A stretch of DNA of 64,000 nucleotides from Myxococcales bacterium (GCA_016699535.1 CP064980.1:248001-312000), one strand, 5' to 3'. Shown: positions 7,400 through 16,337, counted from the stretch's first letter. Made by a program: numbers and translations. The notes: generated by a model not told the origin, from the sequence alone.

Positions 7400-9817
7400 T
7401 CAGGGAGACGAAATGGGTATCCATTGCCAAACTGTAATTTTCGGATCGGAACCGTAGTTTTGGACCTCAATAAAATTAGGTGCCCAATCGGCCTCGGGCA
7501 TCATGCCACTAAACTCAAAGCGCACTTGCCTTGTGTCGAGCCCGGGAAAGCTCCGGCCAGAAACAAATTCAATGACCTGCTGAGGATTTGACAGAGGTGG
7601 ACTTTGAATTTTTAATTCTTCGGTGGCGATGCGACGAGCGGCGGCGATATGCCCTTCGCCCGCACCAAGCTCAACCTTCTCCGAGGCAGACCATGGAAAG
7701 TTGCGCACCCGGGCTCGTACAGATCCATCATTAAAGCTCACGCGCCCCTTCGCATCAAAGGCAAATGCGCCAGAACTGTCGCTGGTAAACATGCCTGCCG
7801 AATCATATTGAAATGTTTCCGCATGCTGCAGAGCAAACGCTGTTGCCTCCTCAGGACCGAAGCCCGCATCAGCATTAAGAAAGACTTGCATGGTTTCGCG
7901 AAGAATATAATCCTGAGCGCCGTCGGAATAGTGATAGAAAACTGCTGCGAGTTGCGTCTCACGAAGGAGCTTTCCGTCCGATGTTTGAACCAAACGAGAG
8001 GTGCCTTCTTCAAGCTCTTTCCAGAACGAGTCGATACTCTTTGCGCTTCCAGTACCCCATTCGTCGACGGGAATGCCTGCAGCGTGCAAACGAGTTGCAA
8101 GTTCATCGATACTTGAAAAGCTCAATGGTTCAAAAACCTCATCTACACCCGCCGCCGGAAAACCAGAGCGAGCGAGGGTGCCATCGGGCAGGGCCCAGTC
8201 GATGGCCCGAGCTTGACGATAAGTAGAAAGCGCATGTTTGACCGAAAGGATCACATCGAGCGCGCCAAGACCAAGGTTGATAGCAGCAAGAGTTGATTCA
8301 ATCGCAAAGCGTTTCTGAAGTGCTTGAATGCGGCTTTGTGATTCAAGACCTTCGGAGGTCCCAAAATACCGGAAGGTTCGTGCCCAGCGCGCAAGCTCCG
8401 CGGTTTCTGAAACCTGAGCCGCAAAGAAAATCGCATCACCAAAGCAAACCATTGACGCTGCCGCCGGAAGCAATGGACCGCCGCTGGCCAAGCCCACTAC
8501 CGAGGCCACAAGACAGCCCAGCGTAGACCAGGTATGCACCTTGTCGTTTTGCGAAAGCTGAGCAAGCATGTAACGATGATAGGGCCCCAAGTCGGGATGC
8601 TGCTCAAGGAGGGTTTCATTGAGCAAGGCCAAAGGCACAAGCTCTTCGATTCCAACCTGACCTGCTTCAAGCTTCTGAGCCAAGCTCGTGTCATAGTGTG
8701 CACTCTGCGCAAGAGCTTGATTCACAGCAGAAACAAAGTGCGGCAGCGTGCCTGGAATGAGCAAGGTCGTAAATTGAGAACTTCCAAGCGTTGGCTCGAT
8801 CGACGTGTTCTGAAGGGTGTTATAAGTACTCAGCGCAGCCTCTTCAAGCCCTGCAAGTTCAAGCAAAGGATACGACTCGGCCAGCATTTCCGTCAGACTA
8901 AGCGCATGCGTCACGTAGCCCTCCACAGCAAAGGGAAACTCCACCAAACGCGCACGCATAGCGCACGCTTGACTCCCCTGCTCAAACGCTGAAAGACCCG
9001 AAGGAAGCACTGTCGTAGCCAAGGCATTAAACGTGTTTTTCAGCGATGCAATCGGGTAGTACTGCGAGTCGCTACCGGCTACTTCTTCAAGACCTTCGAT
9101 AAGGTTGTAATACATCGCCAAGCATGCATCGGTTTTAGTATTGATCGGGTCTCGCCCTTGAGTGGGATCGAGATGAGCCGGGGTAAAGCTTTTGTTTGAA
9201 GTCGCATCAAAGAGCTCGGTGAACAACTCCGAGCAGTCACGCAGCTGCGGGCTCCAAGAAAAAGTCTCCTTTAAAACTGCTTTGCTCTTGCATGTAGCCG
9301 TGCACCAAATCATTGAAGGCACGAGCTTGTTTCTTTATGGAAGCTATCGCTGCAAACTCTTCAACCAAATCTACCGCGCTTTGCACATCTTGGATGCGCA
9401 TCGCAATCGCATTTCGCTCTTGCTGCGCCCGGTAACGAACTTCGCTTACTAGGCTGCGCTTGGTGTAGCCGCCATTGGGTGATTAATGTAATCATTGTCC
9501 CCAATAAGTTCATCAAAGTAGCGCTCTTGTAAACTGCCCATATTGGAAGGAGGAGCCGGTACAGTTTCTGAACCAAAGAGCTCCTCGTCCTCGGTATCGG
9601 CCACCGGCGCATAGCCTGCGCACTCATGCTGCGCAACGCATTTACCTTCGTGCGAGAGCAACGTACCTGCCGGACAATCCTCACTCCATGCATACGGCTC
9701 TGAAAACGTATTGGCGCCTTGTGCTTCCCCAAGCCCTGTTTCCCCTCCGGGTTGGCAGGCGTTCAGCGCAAAGAACGTAACAATCCCAATATAAATAAGA
9801 AGAGTCCGATATATCAT
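7400..9817 (-). CDS. Polymorphic lipoprotein B: same conserved region, different C-terminal domain (faintly Nudix-like); two frame breaks
   Basis: Joining frames across a missing base near 9480 and an extra T near 9270-9272 gives about 805 residues; the twin gene is intact at both sites, so these are probably sequence errors. The start chosen is the ATG at 9817 (MIYRTLLIYIGIVTFFALNAC), a lipoprotein signal whose cysteine is also residue 21 although its sequence is unlike the twin's. Residues 21-557 match protein A. The last roughly 248 residues are unrelated to A. They contain PVDEWGTGSAKSIDSFW, FPWSASEKVELGAGEG and AAARRIATEELKI, the last resembling a degraded Nudix box with its Arg and paired Glu. 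The next gene starts 45 bases downstream, leaving no room for a separate immunity gene. Function is inferred from architecture only. Confidence 0.7.
8146..9758. repeat. Direct repeat copy 2 of a 1.6-kb duplicated block
   Basis: Partner of 5684-7295, in the same orientation, 1,613 bases. The net one-base difference comes from an extra A near 8771, an extra T near 9270 and a missing base near 9480. Because each copy is broken where the other is intact, together they show one uninterrupted ancestral reading frame. A pair this similar and this close would recombine readily, deleting one gene or swapping C-terminal domains. Confidence 0.95.
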
Positions 9818-10096
9818 GCCTTGTAGCCAAGCAAAAAGCAGGCCAGCGAAAATGTGCTGAGTTTTCAGTATGTTTTGAACGAGAGGTCCGTATTTAATGT
9901 ACAACACCGCTATACCACTATGGTCTTCTCAAAAATGGTAGAGTTTTCAAAACGATATGGTGGGGACTCTATTACCCATCCATGGAGCACGAAACGCGCT
10001 ACAAAACGCGCCAAGGTGTTTTCCAGCTGCAGAATCTACTATTTCCGCGTTAGGTCTTATAGATGTAGCAACACGCCCACATGTGCTTCTTTTGCT

Positions 10097-10542
10097 TTAC
10101 TGAAGATCCATGGGTTCTAAATGAAGCGTGATGAACTTGTTGCCGTAGGCAAAGGGAACAGTGGCTTTGTATGGTTTGCCGTCTACAGTGAACTCAAAAC
10201 CCACTCGATAAGACCGTTCGGTTGCGCAGGTAGAGCGCAAGTGGCCTGATCAGCAAACTCCCACTTGTTGCCATCCCAATCGAAGGTGATGCTCTCGCCG
10301 TCATTAATCGCGGCATCGGTTGATGCATAGGGCACAGTTGGACATTCGCTTTGTGGGTAGCCACATTCGGCAACGTCACAAGGGCGCTCATAGGCAAAAC
10401 TTTGCCCCACGGCCTGCAAACTTCCTAAACCATCAAACGCGATCACAGCTCCGGTATTGTTAAACACCTGAAACTGCGTGCCCACTGGGTCATCCTGGCA
10501 GGCCCCAAGTACGAGCAAAAGTAGTACCCCTATCGAGCGCAT
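10097..10542 (-). CDS. Small lipoprotein of unknown function (one frame break)
   Basis: The gene starts MRSIGVLLLLVLGACQDDP, a clear lipoprotein signal (LGAC). The uninterrupted frame stops after 119 residues at 10183. Shifting frame near 10220 instead continues with ERSYRVGFEFTVDGKPYKAT and GNKFITLHLEPMDLQ to a stop at 10097. That stretch reads like a natural beta-rich sequence, so I annotate the longer version of about 148 residues. Four cysteines (CDVAEC, SEC, TC) suggest disulfides in the exported domain. I recognise no family. It is divergent from the LuxC-family gene that starts at 10699. Confidence 0.6.
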
Positions 10543-10666
10543 GGCCTTTTACATAGGCAAAAACAATGCCAAAACGAAAGAGAAAAAGATGCCTGATTTC
10601 GGGAAAGCAAAAGGCATGATAGGACAACAGATGTTCTTGCTGGGGTCATTCGGCCCCTACCTGCCA

Positions 10667-10682
10667 TTGCCATATTTGGCAA
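10667..10682. promoter_or_regulatory. Palindromic operator-like site TTGCCA-TATT-TGGCAA
   Basis: Six-base arms TTGCCA and TGGCAA are separated by four bases, ending 16 bases before the start of the LuxC-family gene. A closely related perfect palindrome, ATGCCAAATTTGGCAT, occurs at 40206-40221. The position between start codon and expected promoter fits a repressor operator. No regulator gene is adjacent. Confidence 0.4.
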
Positions 10683-10698
10683 TTTTCTACTAGTTTTA

Positions 10699-11943
10699 AT
10701 GCCACAATTGTCTGAATTTGATAAAATTATTGCTATACTTGTCAACTCAGGACCTGTTTTGCGAGCGTCTGCGCCAAAAGACATTGCCCAGGCATTGGCA
10801 ATCGTGGCTAAGAGGCTCTTTGATCCCAACGATCCTATCGGGGCTTCTCTGCGCGCAAGACTTCCCGCAAGCACTGGCTTAAGTCCACAGATGGTTAACT
10901 TTGGTCTCGAGCAGAGCCTCGGGCTGAGCAGTCAAAGCGAGTTGAGTAGGCTCCAGGAGCGTCTAACCGAGACACCGCGAAATGACATGGTCCGCAAAGC
11001 AGCAGGGTTGAGCGTTGTGGTCCTGGCTTCAAATCTTTTTGTGGGCAGTTGGCGCGCTATCCTCGAGCCCTTACTGCAAGGCAGCCCGACTTTAGTAAAA
11101 GCACCTTCTTCTGATGCAGTCTTTGCGCAACATATCAATGAATGCCTCGATGAAGTCGCCCCGGAGCTCGGGCAAGGCCTTGCTGTGCTGGATTGGCCAC
11201 GTGAGCAGTTTTCTTTTGATGCAAAGGCTTTGGAACACGTCGAAGTGCTTTCGGTGTTTGGAAGCGATCAAACGATTCAAAGCATTTCGCAAACACTTCC
11301 TCCGCAAACACGTTTGCTGGCGCATGGGCATGGTATCGGAGCGGCTTATATCGATGCCTCAAGTCTCTGCGATGAGAGCTCTGCCCACAGGCTTGCCATG
11401 GATGTTGCTTTGGATCTTACGGCTTACGATCAGCGCGGATGCATGTCGCCTTATTCGCTCTGGATTCAAGACGGTGCATATCTAAGCGCAAAGCATTTTG
11501 GAGAATTGCTTGCCGAAGAGGCTTTACCGAAAGTGAATCAGCACCTACCCAAAGGTTCGCTGCCAAAAGCAGTACGAATTGCCGAGCAGCAATGGCGAGC
11601 AGTGGCTGCAGCGCGCTCCCATCTTTTTGAAAACGAGGCAGGCGCAGTCGCTATTGAACCGGATCATCGTTTGCGTCTATCGCCAGGGTACCGAAACCTA
11701 TCCGTTCATGACTGCAAAGATATTAAAGTTGTGATCAACGCTCTAATTCCACTGGGCACGCATCTAAAAACACTGGGCGTTGCTACCGAATCAGAGAGCC
11801 TGAAGAGCATTGCCCAGCACCTTCCTGCGCCCTTATGTCCGCGGATTTGTAAAATTGGCCTCATGCAAAAGCCCCCTCTTGATTACATTGCCGATGGCTT
11901 GCCTTTGGCGGGAAACTTTTCGCATTGGATTGACTGTTCGTAG
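10699..11943 (+). CDS. LuxC-family acyl-CoA / acyl-protein reductase
   Basis: The 414-residue protein resembles LuxC, which reduces the acyl group delivered by LuxE to a fatty aldehyde with NADPH and has an aldehyde-dehydrogenase fold. Supporting motifs are VVLASNLFVGSW, GSPTLVKAPSSDAVFA and AYDQRGCMSPYSLWI, in which the RGC cysteine is the expected acyl-accepting nucleophile. With the LuxE-family gene at 681-1772 it would form an acid-to-aldehyde reductase; no luciferase genes are present. A Gdt1-like transporter gene starts 14 bases downstream on the same strand. A palindrome lies just upstream and may control it. The start chosen is the ATG after TACTAGTTTTA; no strong ribosome binding site is visible. 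Confidence 0.85.
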   Translation: MPQLSEFDKIIAILVNSGPVLRASAPKDIAQALAIVAKRLFDPNDPIGASLRARLPASTGLSPQMVNFGLEQSLGLSSQSELSRLQERLTETPRNDMVRKAAGLSVVVLASNLFVGSWRAILEPLLQGSPTLVKAPSSDAVFAQHINECLDEVAPELGQGLAVLDWPREQFSFDAKALEHVEVLSVFGSDQTIQSISQTLPPQTRLLAHGHGIGAAYIDASSLCDESSAHRLAMDVALDLTAYDQRGCMSPYSLWIQDGAYLSAKHFGELLAEEALPKVNQHLPKGSLPKAVRIAEQQWRAVAAARSHLFENEAGAVAIEPDHRLRLSPGYRNLSVHDCKDIKVVINALIPLGTHLKTLGVATESESLKSIAQHLPAPLCPRICKIGLMQKPPLDYIADGLPLAGNFSHWIDCS

Positions 11944-11957
11944 AGAGGAACTAGCAC

Positions 11958-12242
11958 ATGGATCTCAAACTCTTTGTCTCAACGTTTGTCGCAATTTTTA
12001 TCGCCGAGATTGGCGATAAAACCCAATTGGCTACGCTCTCCTTTGCCTCGGGCAGCACATCACGCTGGACGGTTTTTGCTGCTTCGGCCTTGGCTCTGAT
12101 TTCAACCTCCGCAATTGCTGTGCTTGGAGGTGAGACAATCAGTCGTTTTGTTTCGCCACTTGCTTTGAAACGTGCTGCTGGTGTGCTGTTCCTAGTCTTA
12201 GGCGCCGTTTTCTTGTTCGGTAGTGCCTCTACAAAAAGCTAG
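11958..12242 (+). CDS. Half-size Gdt1 / UPF0016 family cation transporter
   Basis: The 94-residue membrane protein has about three hydrophobic segments and one copy of the family signature E-x-G-D-[KR]-[TS] as AEIGDKTQLAT (near residues 16-26). Full-size UPF0016/Gdt1 proteins carry two such halves; single-half forms are known in bacteria and are thought to dimerise. Family members move Mn2+ or Ca2+ across membranes. A good ribosome binding site (AGAGGAAC) precedes the ATG. It follows the LuxC-family gene by 14 bases, but a functional connection is not obvious. Confidence 0.85.
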   Translation: MDLKLFVSTFVAIFIAEIGDKTQLATLSFASGSTSRWTVFAASALALISTSAIAVLGGETISRFVSPLALKRAAGVLFLVLGAVFLFGSASTKS

Positions 12243-12269
12243 CGCTCAGATCAAAAAGATCGTTTCTAT

Positions 12270-13454
12270 CTACGTCATGCGCGACATTGAGCGCAGTTCG
12301 ATCTCGGTTATTTCGGCTGGGATACCTAGACGCATGGGTGGTCCCCAATAGCCAGTGCCGGAGCTTACATAAATCTGCGTGGGTCCGTGCTTGTGCAAAC
12401 CAGAAACGTAGGGCTGCTGCAAGTGCACCAGATAATTAAAAGGAATCATCTGCCCGCCATGGGTGTGTCCTGAGAGCTGCAAATCAACATCAAGCTCGGC
12501 TGCTTCATGCACGGCGCGAGGTTGGTGAGCAAGCAAAACCACCGGAACTTCAGGGTCTCGTTCATGCATTGCGTTTTTTAAATCCGGTTTGTGCCCGTCG
12601 GTAAATTGCCCTGCCGAGAAATCATCGATGCCGGCTATATCAAGCTTGGCGCCTTGATGTTCAATGCGCACCCGCTCGTTACGCAACACTCGGATGCCTT
12701 GTGTTTCTAAAAAACGTACCCATGCGCTTGCACCAGAATAGTACTCATGATTACCGGTAACAAAATACACACCATGCTTTGCCCGCAGGGCAGATAGTCG
12801 TGCCACGATGGGGCCGAGTTCTTCAACCGAACCATCGACAAGATCACCCGTGATGGCCACAAGATCCGGTTGCAGACGATTGCTCTTGTCGACAATCTCT
12901 TCAATGAACGACAGACCAATGGTCGGGCCAACGTGAATATCGGTGAGCTGAACAATGCGAAAACCATGCATGTCAGCAGAAAGCCGAGAAAGCGAGATGG
13001 GTACTTTCTTAATGCGTACTGGCTTTGTGCCTTCCCATAGCGCCACCCCTCCAAGACCCAGTCCAAGCAGACCTGCAAAGCCTGCAAGACCCCGTGAGAG
13101 CATGGCTCTGCGTGATGCATCGAAAGCTGTTTCACTAATCTTGTTAAGCAACAAAGCGACTAAAGGACGCAGGCCTTCATTGAAAAGCAAAATAACAAAC
13201 CAAATAAACAACAAGCCAGTCCAAGTGTAGGAAAACCATGCCAAGGATGACCCTAATGTTTTGGGTAATACGCGCACAAGTGCGGGTGTCAGCGGAAAGC
13301 TAAGTGCACCGATAAAAATCAATACCGTCAAAGCAATCGTCCAGGCGATAGGCCATTTGGGATCGCGAACCAGACGTGCCCACAGAAAGAAATGCAGGCC
13401 GCCGGAAAGCAGCGACACAACGACTAAAAAAACTAACCAGCGCCAGACGGACAT
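12270..13454 (-). CDS. Membrane-bound metallophosphoesterase (YkoQ/YaeI type)
   Basis: About four hydrophobic segments occupy the first 150 of 394 residues. A calcineurin-like phosphoesterase domain follows, with the canonical metal-binding blocks in order: QLTDIHVGP (D-x-H), AITGDLVDG (GDx2D), VTGNHEYYSG (GNHE), VVLLAHQPR, and QLSGHTHGGQ (GHxH). A transmembrane N-terminus plus this domain is typical of the YkoQ/YaeI group, some of which act on lipid-linked phosphates such as UDP-diacylglucosamine; the substrate here is unknown. A second, soluble phosphoesterase gene lies 8 bases upstream on the same strand. Confidence 0.9.
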   Translation of the reverse strand: MSVWRWLVFLVVVSLLSGGLHFFLWARLVRDPKWPIAWTIALTVLIFIGALSFPLTPALVRVLPKTLGSSLAWFSYTWTGLLFIWFVILLFNEGLRPLVALLLNKISETAFDASRRAMLSRGLAGFAGLLGLGLGGVALWEGTKPVRIKKVPISLSRLSADMHGFRIVQLTDIHVGPTIGLSFIEEIVDKSNRLQPDLVAITGDLVDGSVEELGPIVARLSALRAKHGVYFVTGNHEYYSGASAWVRFLETQGIRVLRNERVRIEHQGAKLDIAGIDDFSAGQFTDGHKPDLKNAMHERDPEVPVVLLAHQPRAVHEAAELDVDLQLSGHTHGGQMIPFNYLVHLQQPYVSGLHKHGPTQIYVSSGTGYWGPPMRLGIPAEITEIELRSMSRMT

Positions 13455-13462
13455 AAGGAAGA

Positions 13463-14200
13463 TCAGACACCAATGAACAGACGATGACCGAAGTTGTGTT
13501 CAAGGTCTCCCGCGAATACTTTTTCTGCTGCGGCCTCGATATCGTATTCCACTCTTTTAAATGAGAAATGTTTTTCTTCTGTATCGTAAACTGTGTAGGC
13601 CGCTCGATTGTCATGATCGCGTGGCTGACCCACCGAGCCTACACTGACAATGTATTTGTAGCCTTCTTCCAGACTAAAGCCCTCGGCTGGAAGCTCACGC
13701 ACTTCGCCGGGTTTCAGAGCAAACACTTTGCATAAGTGGGAATGGCCGATCAGCGTAATGTCGCCAAGCTCATCCCAAATGGCCAAGCACTCTGCAGCTT
13801 GCTCCGGAGCAAAGATATAATCGAACTCCTCAAGCCGTAGCGGTGAGCCGTGACACAGATGGACTCCGTATGCATCTAGCTCATGCTTGTACGGTAGTGA
13901 TTTGAGCCACTCCATGTTGATATCGCTGAGCTGATCAGCGTGCTTATCAAGAGCGTGCCTTGCTGCATCATAGTAATAGGAATAGTCCATGCGGCCAGCT
14001 ACCGCTGCATCGTGGTTGCCAACAATGGTAACTTCAGCCATCTCGCGCACGATGTTGCAGCACTCATTGGGACTGGCGCCATAGCCGACAATGTCACCTA
14101 GACAGAAATAGCGATCAATCTTTTCCGTTGCGTATGCCCCCATAACGGCCGAAAGCGCCTCGATGTTGGCATGAACATCACTGAATATTCCGAGTTTCAT
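13463..14200 (-). CDS. Soluble metallophosphoesterase (YfcE/PrpE-like)
   Basis: The 245-residue cytosolic protein carries all phosphoesterase blocks: FSDVHANIEAL at the N-terminus, CLGDIVGYG, IVGNHDAAV, LCHGSPLR and LIGHSHLCKVF, and ends with VGSVGQPRD, a motif common in this group. Family members hydrolyse phosphodiesters or dinucleoside polyphosphates; the substrate cannot be read from the sequence. The start ATG is preceded by a short leader. It is probably co-transcribed with the membrane-bound phosphoesterase 8 bases downstream. Confidence 0.9.
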   Translation of the reverse strand: MKLGIFSDVHANIEALSAVMGAYATEKIDRYFCLGDIVGYGASPNECCNIVREMAEVTIVGNHDAAVAGRMDYSYYYDAARHALDKHADQLSDINMEWLKSLPYKHELDAYGVHLCHGSPLRLEEFDYIFAPEQAAECLAIWDELGDITLIGHSHLCKVFALKPGEVRELPAEGFSLEEGYKYIVSVGSVGQPRDHDNRAAYTVYDTEEKHFSFKRVEYDIEAAAEKVFAGDLEHNFGHRLFIGV

Positions 14201-14347
14201 AAACGATGCAGAAAATTAAACGTTTTAACTGATCGATAGGTATACGACCCTTGCCCTCAACTGTCCAATAGAAGTGAGAAAAGAGGGCATTTTTTCAATA
14301 CAGCCTCCCACAGCAGGCATCAAGAAGCATCCTATAGCCGAGCCAAC

Positions 14348-15001
14348 ATGGCTTCTTTGTGCTATCTTGTCGCCGTGGAAAATAGCACAAAAACTGCATC
14401 AAATCTGATCGACGAATTAGCGGGAAGCTGTGTCAGCTTCGTCAAGCGCGCGCTCGATCTCGAACTGGATTTCACCTCCGAGACCCTACCTATTGTTGAC
14501 CACTATCTGCGTGAGCACACCGCAGCAGTTGCTAAAAATAGCGACTCAAAAGCCTATGAAGAAGTTGTGAGCCTCATTGCTCCAGCAGCGGGCGCTTATT
14601 TTGGGACTGTCGTACAACGAGAACTTAAGCAGGGGCGTTGGTTCTGTCCTGAACAAGATTTTTCAAATTATCGTTTTGAATTCGAGCATTGTTTTTTGCA
14701 TTTTAATCCAATCGGGACAGCACTTGAAACGATGCTCCGTGAACACGCACCCGGATGGCACTCGCATTTCGAGCTACTTTCCGAGGATCAGGAAGTTGTT
14801 ACCGAATCGCTGAAGCGCAGCACAGAAATTAGCGAAGACGACTATTTCAGGCTCAGCGTGCGTTTCGATACATTGCAGCATATTGAAAGCATTTTAATGG
14901 CAAAGGCCGCGGCAGAGGGCAAGCAAAACCAAGTGTTTCAGCATGAAGCCTATGACGCAGAAATTGCTAGACAATCAAAAATACAATCGAAGGAAAACTA
15001 G
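14348..15001 (+). CDS. Conserved hypothetical protein
   Basis: A 217-residue soluble, acidic protein with no signal peptide. PIVDHYLREHT and SLIAPAAGAYFGTVV are its most distinctive segments, and the sequence is mostly helical. I do not recognise a named family. The annotated ATG begins MASLCYLVAVENSTK; a GTG nine codons later (VENSTKTASNL) could be the real start. It stands divergent from the phosphoesterase gene and convergent with the next gene. Confidence 0.6.
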   Translation: MASLCYLVAVENSTKTASNLIDELAGSCVSFVKRALDLELDFTSETLPIVDHYLREHTAAVAKNSDSKAYEEVVSLIAPAAGAYFGTVVQRELKQGRWFCPEQDFSNYRFEFEHCFLHFNPIGTALETMLREHAPGWHSHFELLSEDQEVVTESLKRSTEISEDDYFRLSVRFDTLQHIESILMAKAAAEGKQNQVFQHEAYDAEIARQSKIQSKEN

Positions 15002-15017
15002 CGTTTCGATTTGGAAA

Positions 15018-15383
15018 CTACGACTTCAAGTCGTTAAGTAGCGCTTGTAAAGTAGGATCATCTTCTAAGGATGCTTCAATCCATGCCTTGAGCTCTGCTT
15101 GTTGGGTTTCAGAAAGCATGGCGCCTCCGTTGCTGAGCACCGCATGCTCTACCAAACGTTGCACGGCCGACGGTGCGTCAATGCTTCCTGTCTGAAGTTG
15201 TTCTGCCACCTGAGTTACCACGTCTATGCCCTGTCCTTCTGTCGGCGCATCGGCTTTTTGTGCTTGTTCCACAGCCTGAGAAAACTTCTCACGTGCCCCG
15301 GATGAGGCTTCGGGACCTTCATTTTCAGTGGGAGCCCCGTTTTGGACGGAGCCTGTCCCAGGTGGTTTAATCGGCGTACTCAT
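15018..15383 (-). CDS. Small hypothetical soluble protein
   Basis: The 121-residue protein has a flexible Pro/Gly/Ser/Glu-rich N-terminal half (MSTPIKPPGTGSVQNG...) and a helical C-terminal half (DVVTQVAEQLQTG..., LKAWIEASLEDDPTLQALL). It contains no cysteine and no signal peptide. No family is recognised. Composition and codon pattern look like the neighbours', so I accept it as a gene. It converges on the gene ending at 15001. Confidence 0.5.
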   Translation of the reverse strand: MSTPIKPPGTGSVQNGAPTENEGPEASSGAREKFSQAVEQAQKADAPTEGQGIDVVTQVAEQLQTGSIDAPSAVQRLVEHAVLSNGGAMLSETQQAELKAWIEASLEDDPTLQALLNDLKS

Positions 15384-15529
15384 TTTGTTTAATTTAGCGT
15401 GCTCAGTGTGAAATATGCAAGCAGACAGTCGATTCCTTCTTATTCCTTGTTTGTTTTAAAATTCTTATCGACCGGGATATTGAGCGGTTGCGTGCGCTTT
15501 GACGTTTTTAGTAAAGTTTTCAGGATAGA

Positions 15530-16180
15530 GTGCGCTTTGTCACACGTGAGGAAACCGGGGGCTTTACAAGGTTGACTCGAGAAGAGCGGCGCACCAGTAT
15601 GCTGCTGATGAAGCAATTTCCCCTTAAAGACGCCGCAAATTCGATTCGTAGCTTTTTACAGCAGATTGGCGCCCCGGTTGGCGAGGATCCCGAACTTGCC
15701 GAAACCGGCGCTCGCGTGGCGCAGGCCTTTTACGAGGAACTGCTAAGCGGCTACCGGCAGGATCCCACGGCCATACTTCGCGACGCCACGGCATCAAACA
15801 GCGATGCATTGGTGGTTCTGAAAAACGTACGCATTTTTCCGATCTGCCCTCATCACCTTCTTCCGAATCCGGGCTTTGCACACATCGCATACAAACCGGC
15901 CGGTCGAGTAATAGGGCTAGGAGCCTTGGCACGATTGCTTCAATGCTTTTCACGTCGTTTGATCTTGCAGGAAGAACTCGCCAAACGCTGCAGCGAATCA
16001 ATCGTTGAAGAACTCAACAGCCCATGGGCCGCTTGCGTCATTGATGCAGAGGCGCTGTGTCTTACCGCTCGAGGAGCACGAGCGGAATCAAGCCGCTCCA
16101 CCATTGTGCATGTTGCTGGCGAGAAAAAAGACGACTCTTTACTCCTGCAAACCTTTTGGAACACCATCAAATCCCACTAA
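15530..16180 (+). CDS. folE: GTP cyclohydrolase I
   Basis: FolE converts GTP to 7,8-dihydroneopterin triphosphate, the first step of folate or tetrahydropterin synthesis. The C-terminal domain shows the zinc and substrate motif FPICPHHLLPNPG, then VIGLGALARLLQCFSRRL, QEELAKR and EALCLTARGARAES (second zinc cysteine region). Total length from the GTG at 15530 is 216 residues; an in-frame ATG at 15599 would also keep the whole enzyme domain. It faces ribA, which also uses GTP, across a strong inverted repeat at 16246-16328. Confidence 0.9.
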   Translation: MRFVTREETGGFTRLTREERRTSMLLMKQFPLKDAANSIRSFLQQIGAPVGEDPELAETGARVAQAFYEELLSGYRQDPTAILRDATASNSDALVVLKNVRIFPICPHHLLPNPGFAHIAYKPAGRVIGLGALARLLQCFSRRLILQEELAKRCSESIVEELNSPWAACVIDAEALCLTARGARAESSRSTIVHVAGEKKDDSLLLQTFWNTIKSH

Positions 16181-16245
16181 CACCCTTGCCACTAGCTCCG
16201 CTTTACAGAATGTTCTGCGAATGCTTTTAGCTCGGCTATCTTGAA

Positions 16246-16328
16246 GCAAAGAGACCCACGGGGTCCCCACGCGCAGTTCCGCAGCGAAGCGAGGACTGTC
16301 TGAGTATGGGGACCTTGGGTCTCTTTGC
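16246..16328. terminator. Large imperfect hairpin between convergent folE and ribA
   Basis: GCAAAGAGACCCA (16246-16258) pairs perfectly with TGGGTCTCTTTGC (16316-16328), and GGTCCCCA (to 16269) with TGGGGACC (16307-16314). A smaller stem is possible in the loop (CAGTTCC / GGACTG). Its place between two convergent genes fits a bidirectional terminator, though no clear T-run flanks it; a dispersed palindromic repeat is the alternative. Confidence 0.55.
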
Positions 16329-16337
16329 AAGCAAGCT

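Noticed and set aside
681..11943. A bioluminescence (lux) operon
   Set aside because: Only LuxE- and LuxC-family proteins are present; luxA, luxB and luxD are absent. These families also serve non-luminous lipid metabolism.
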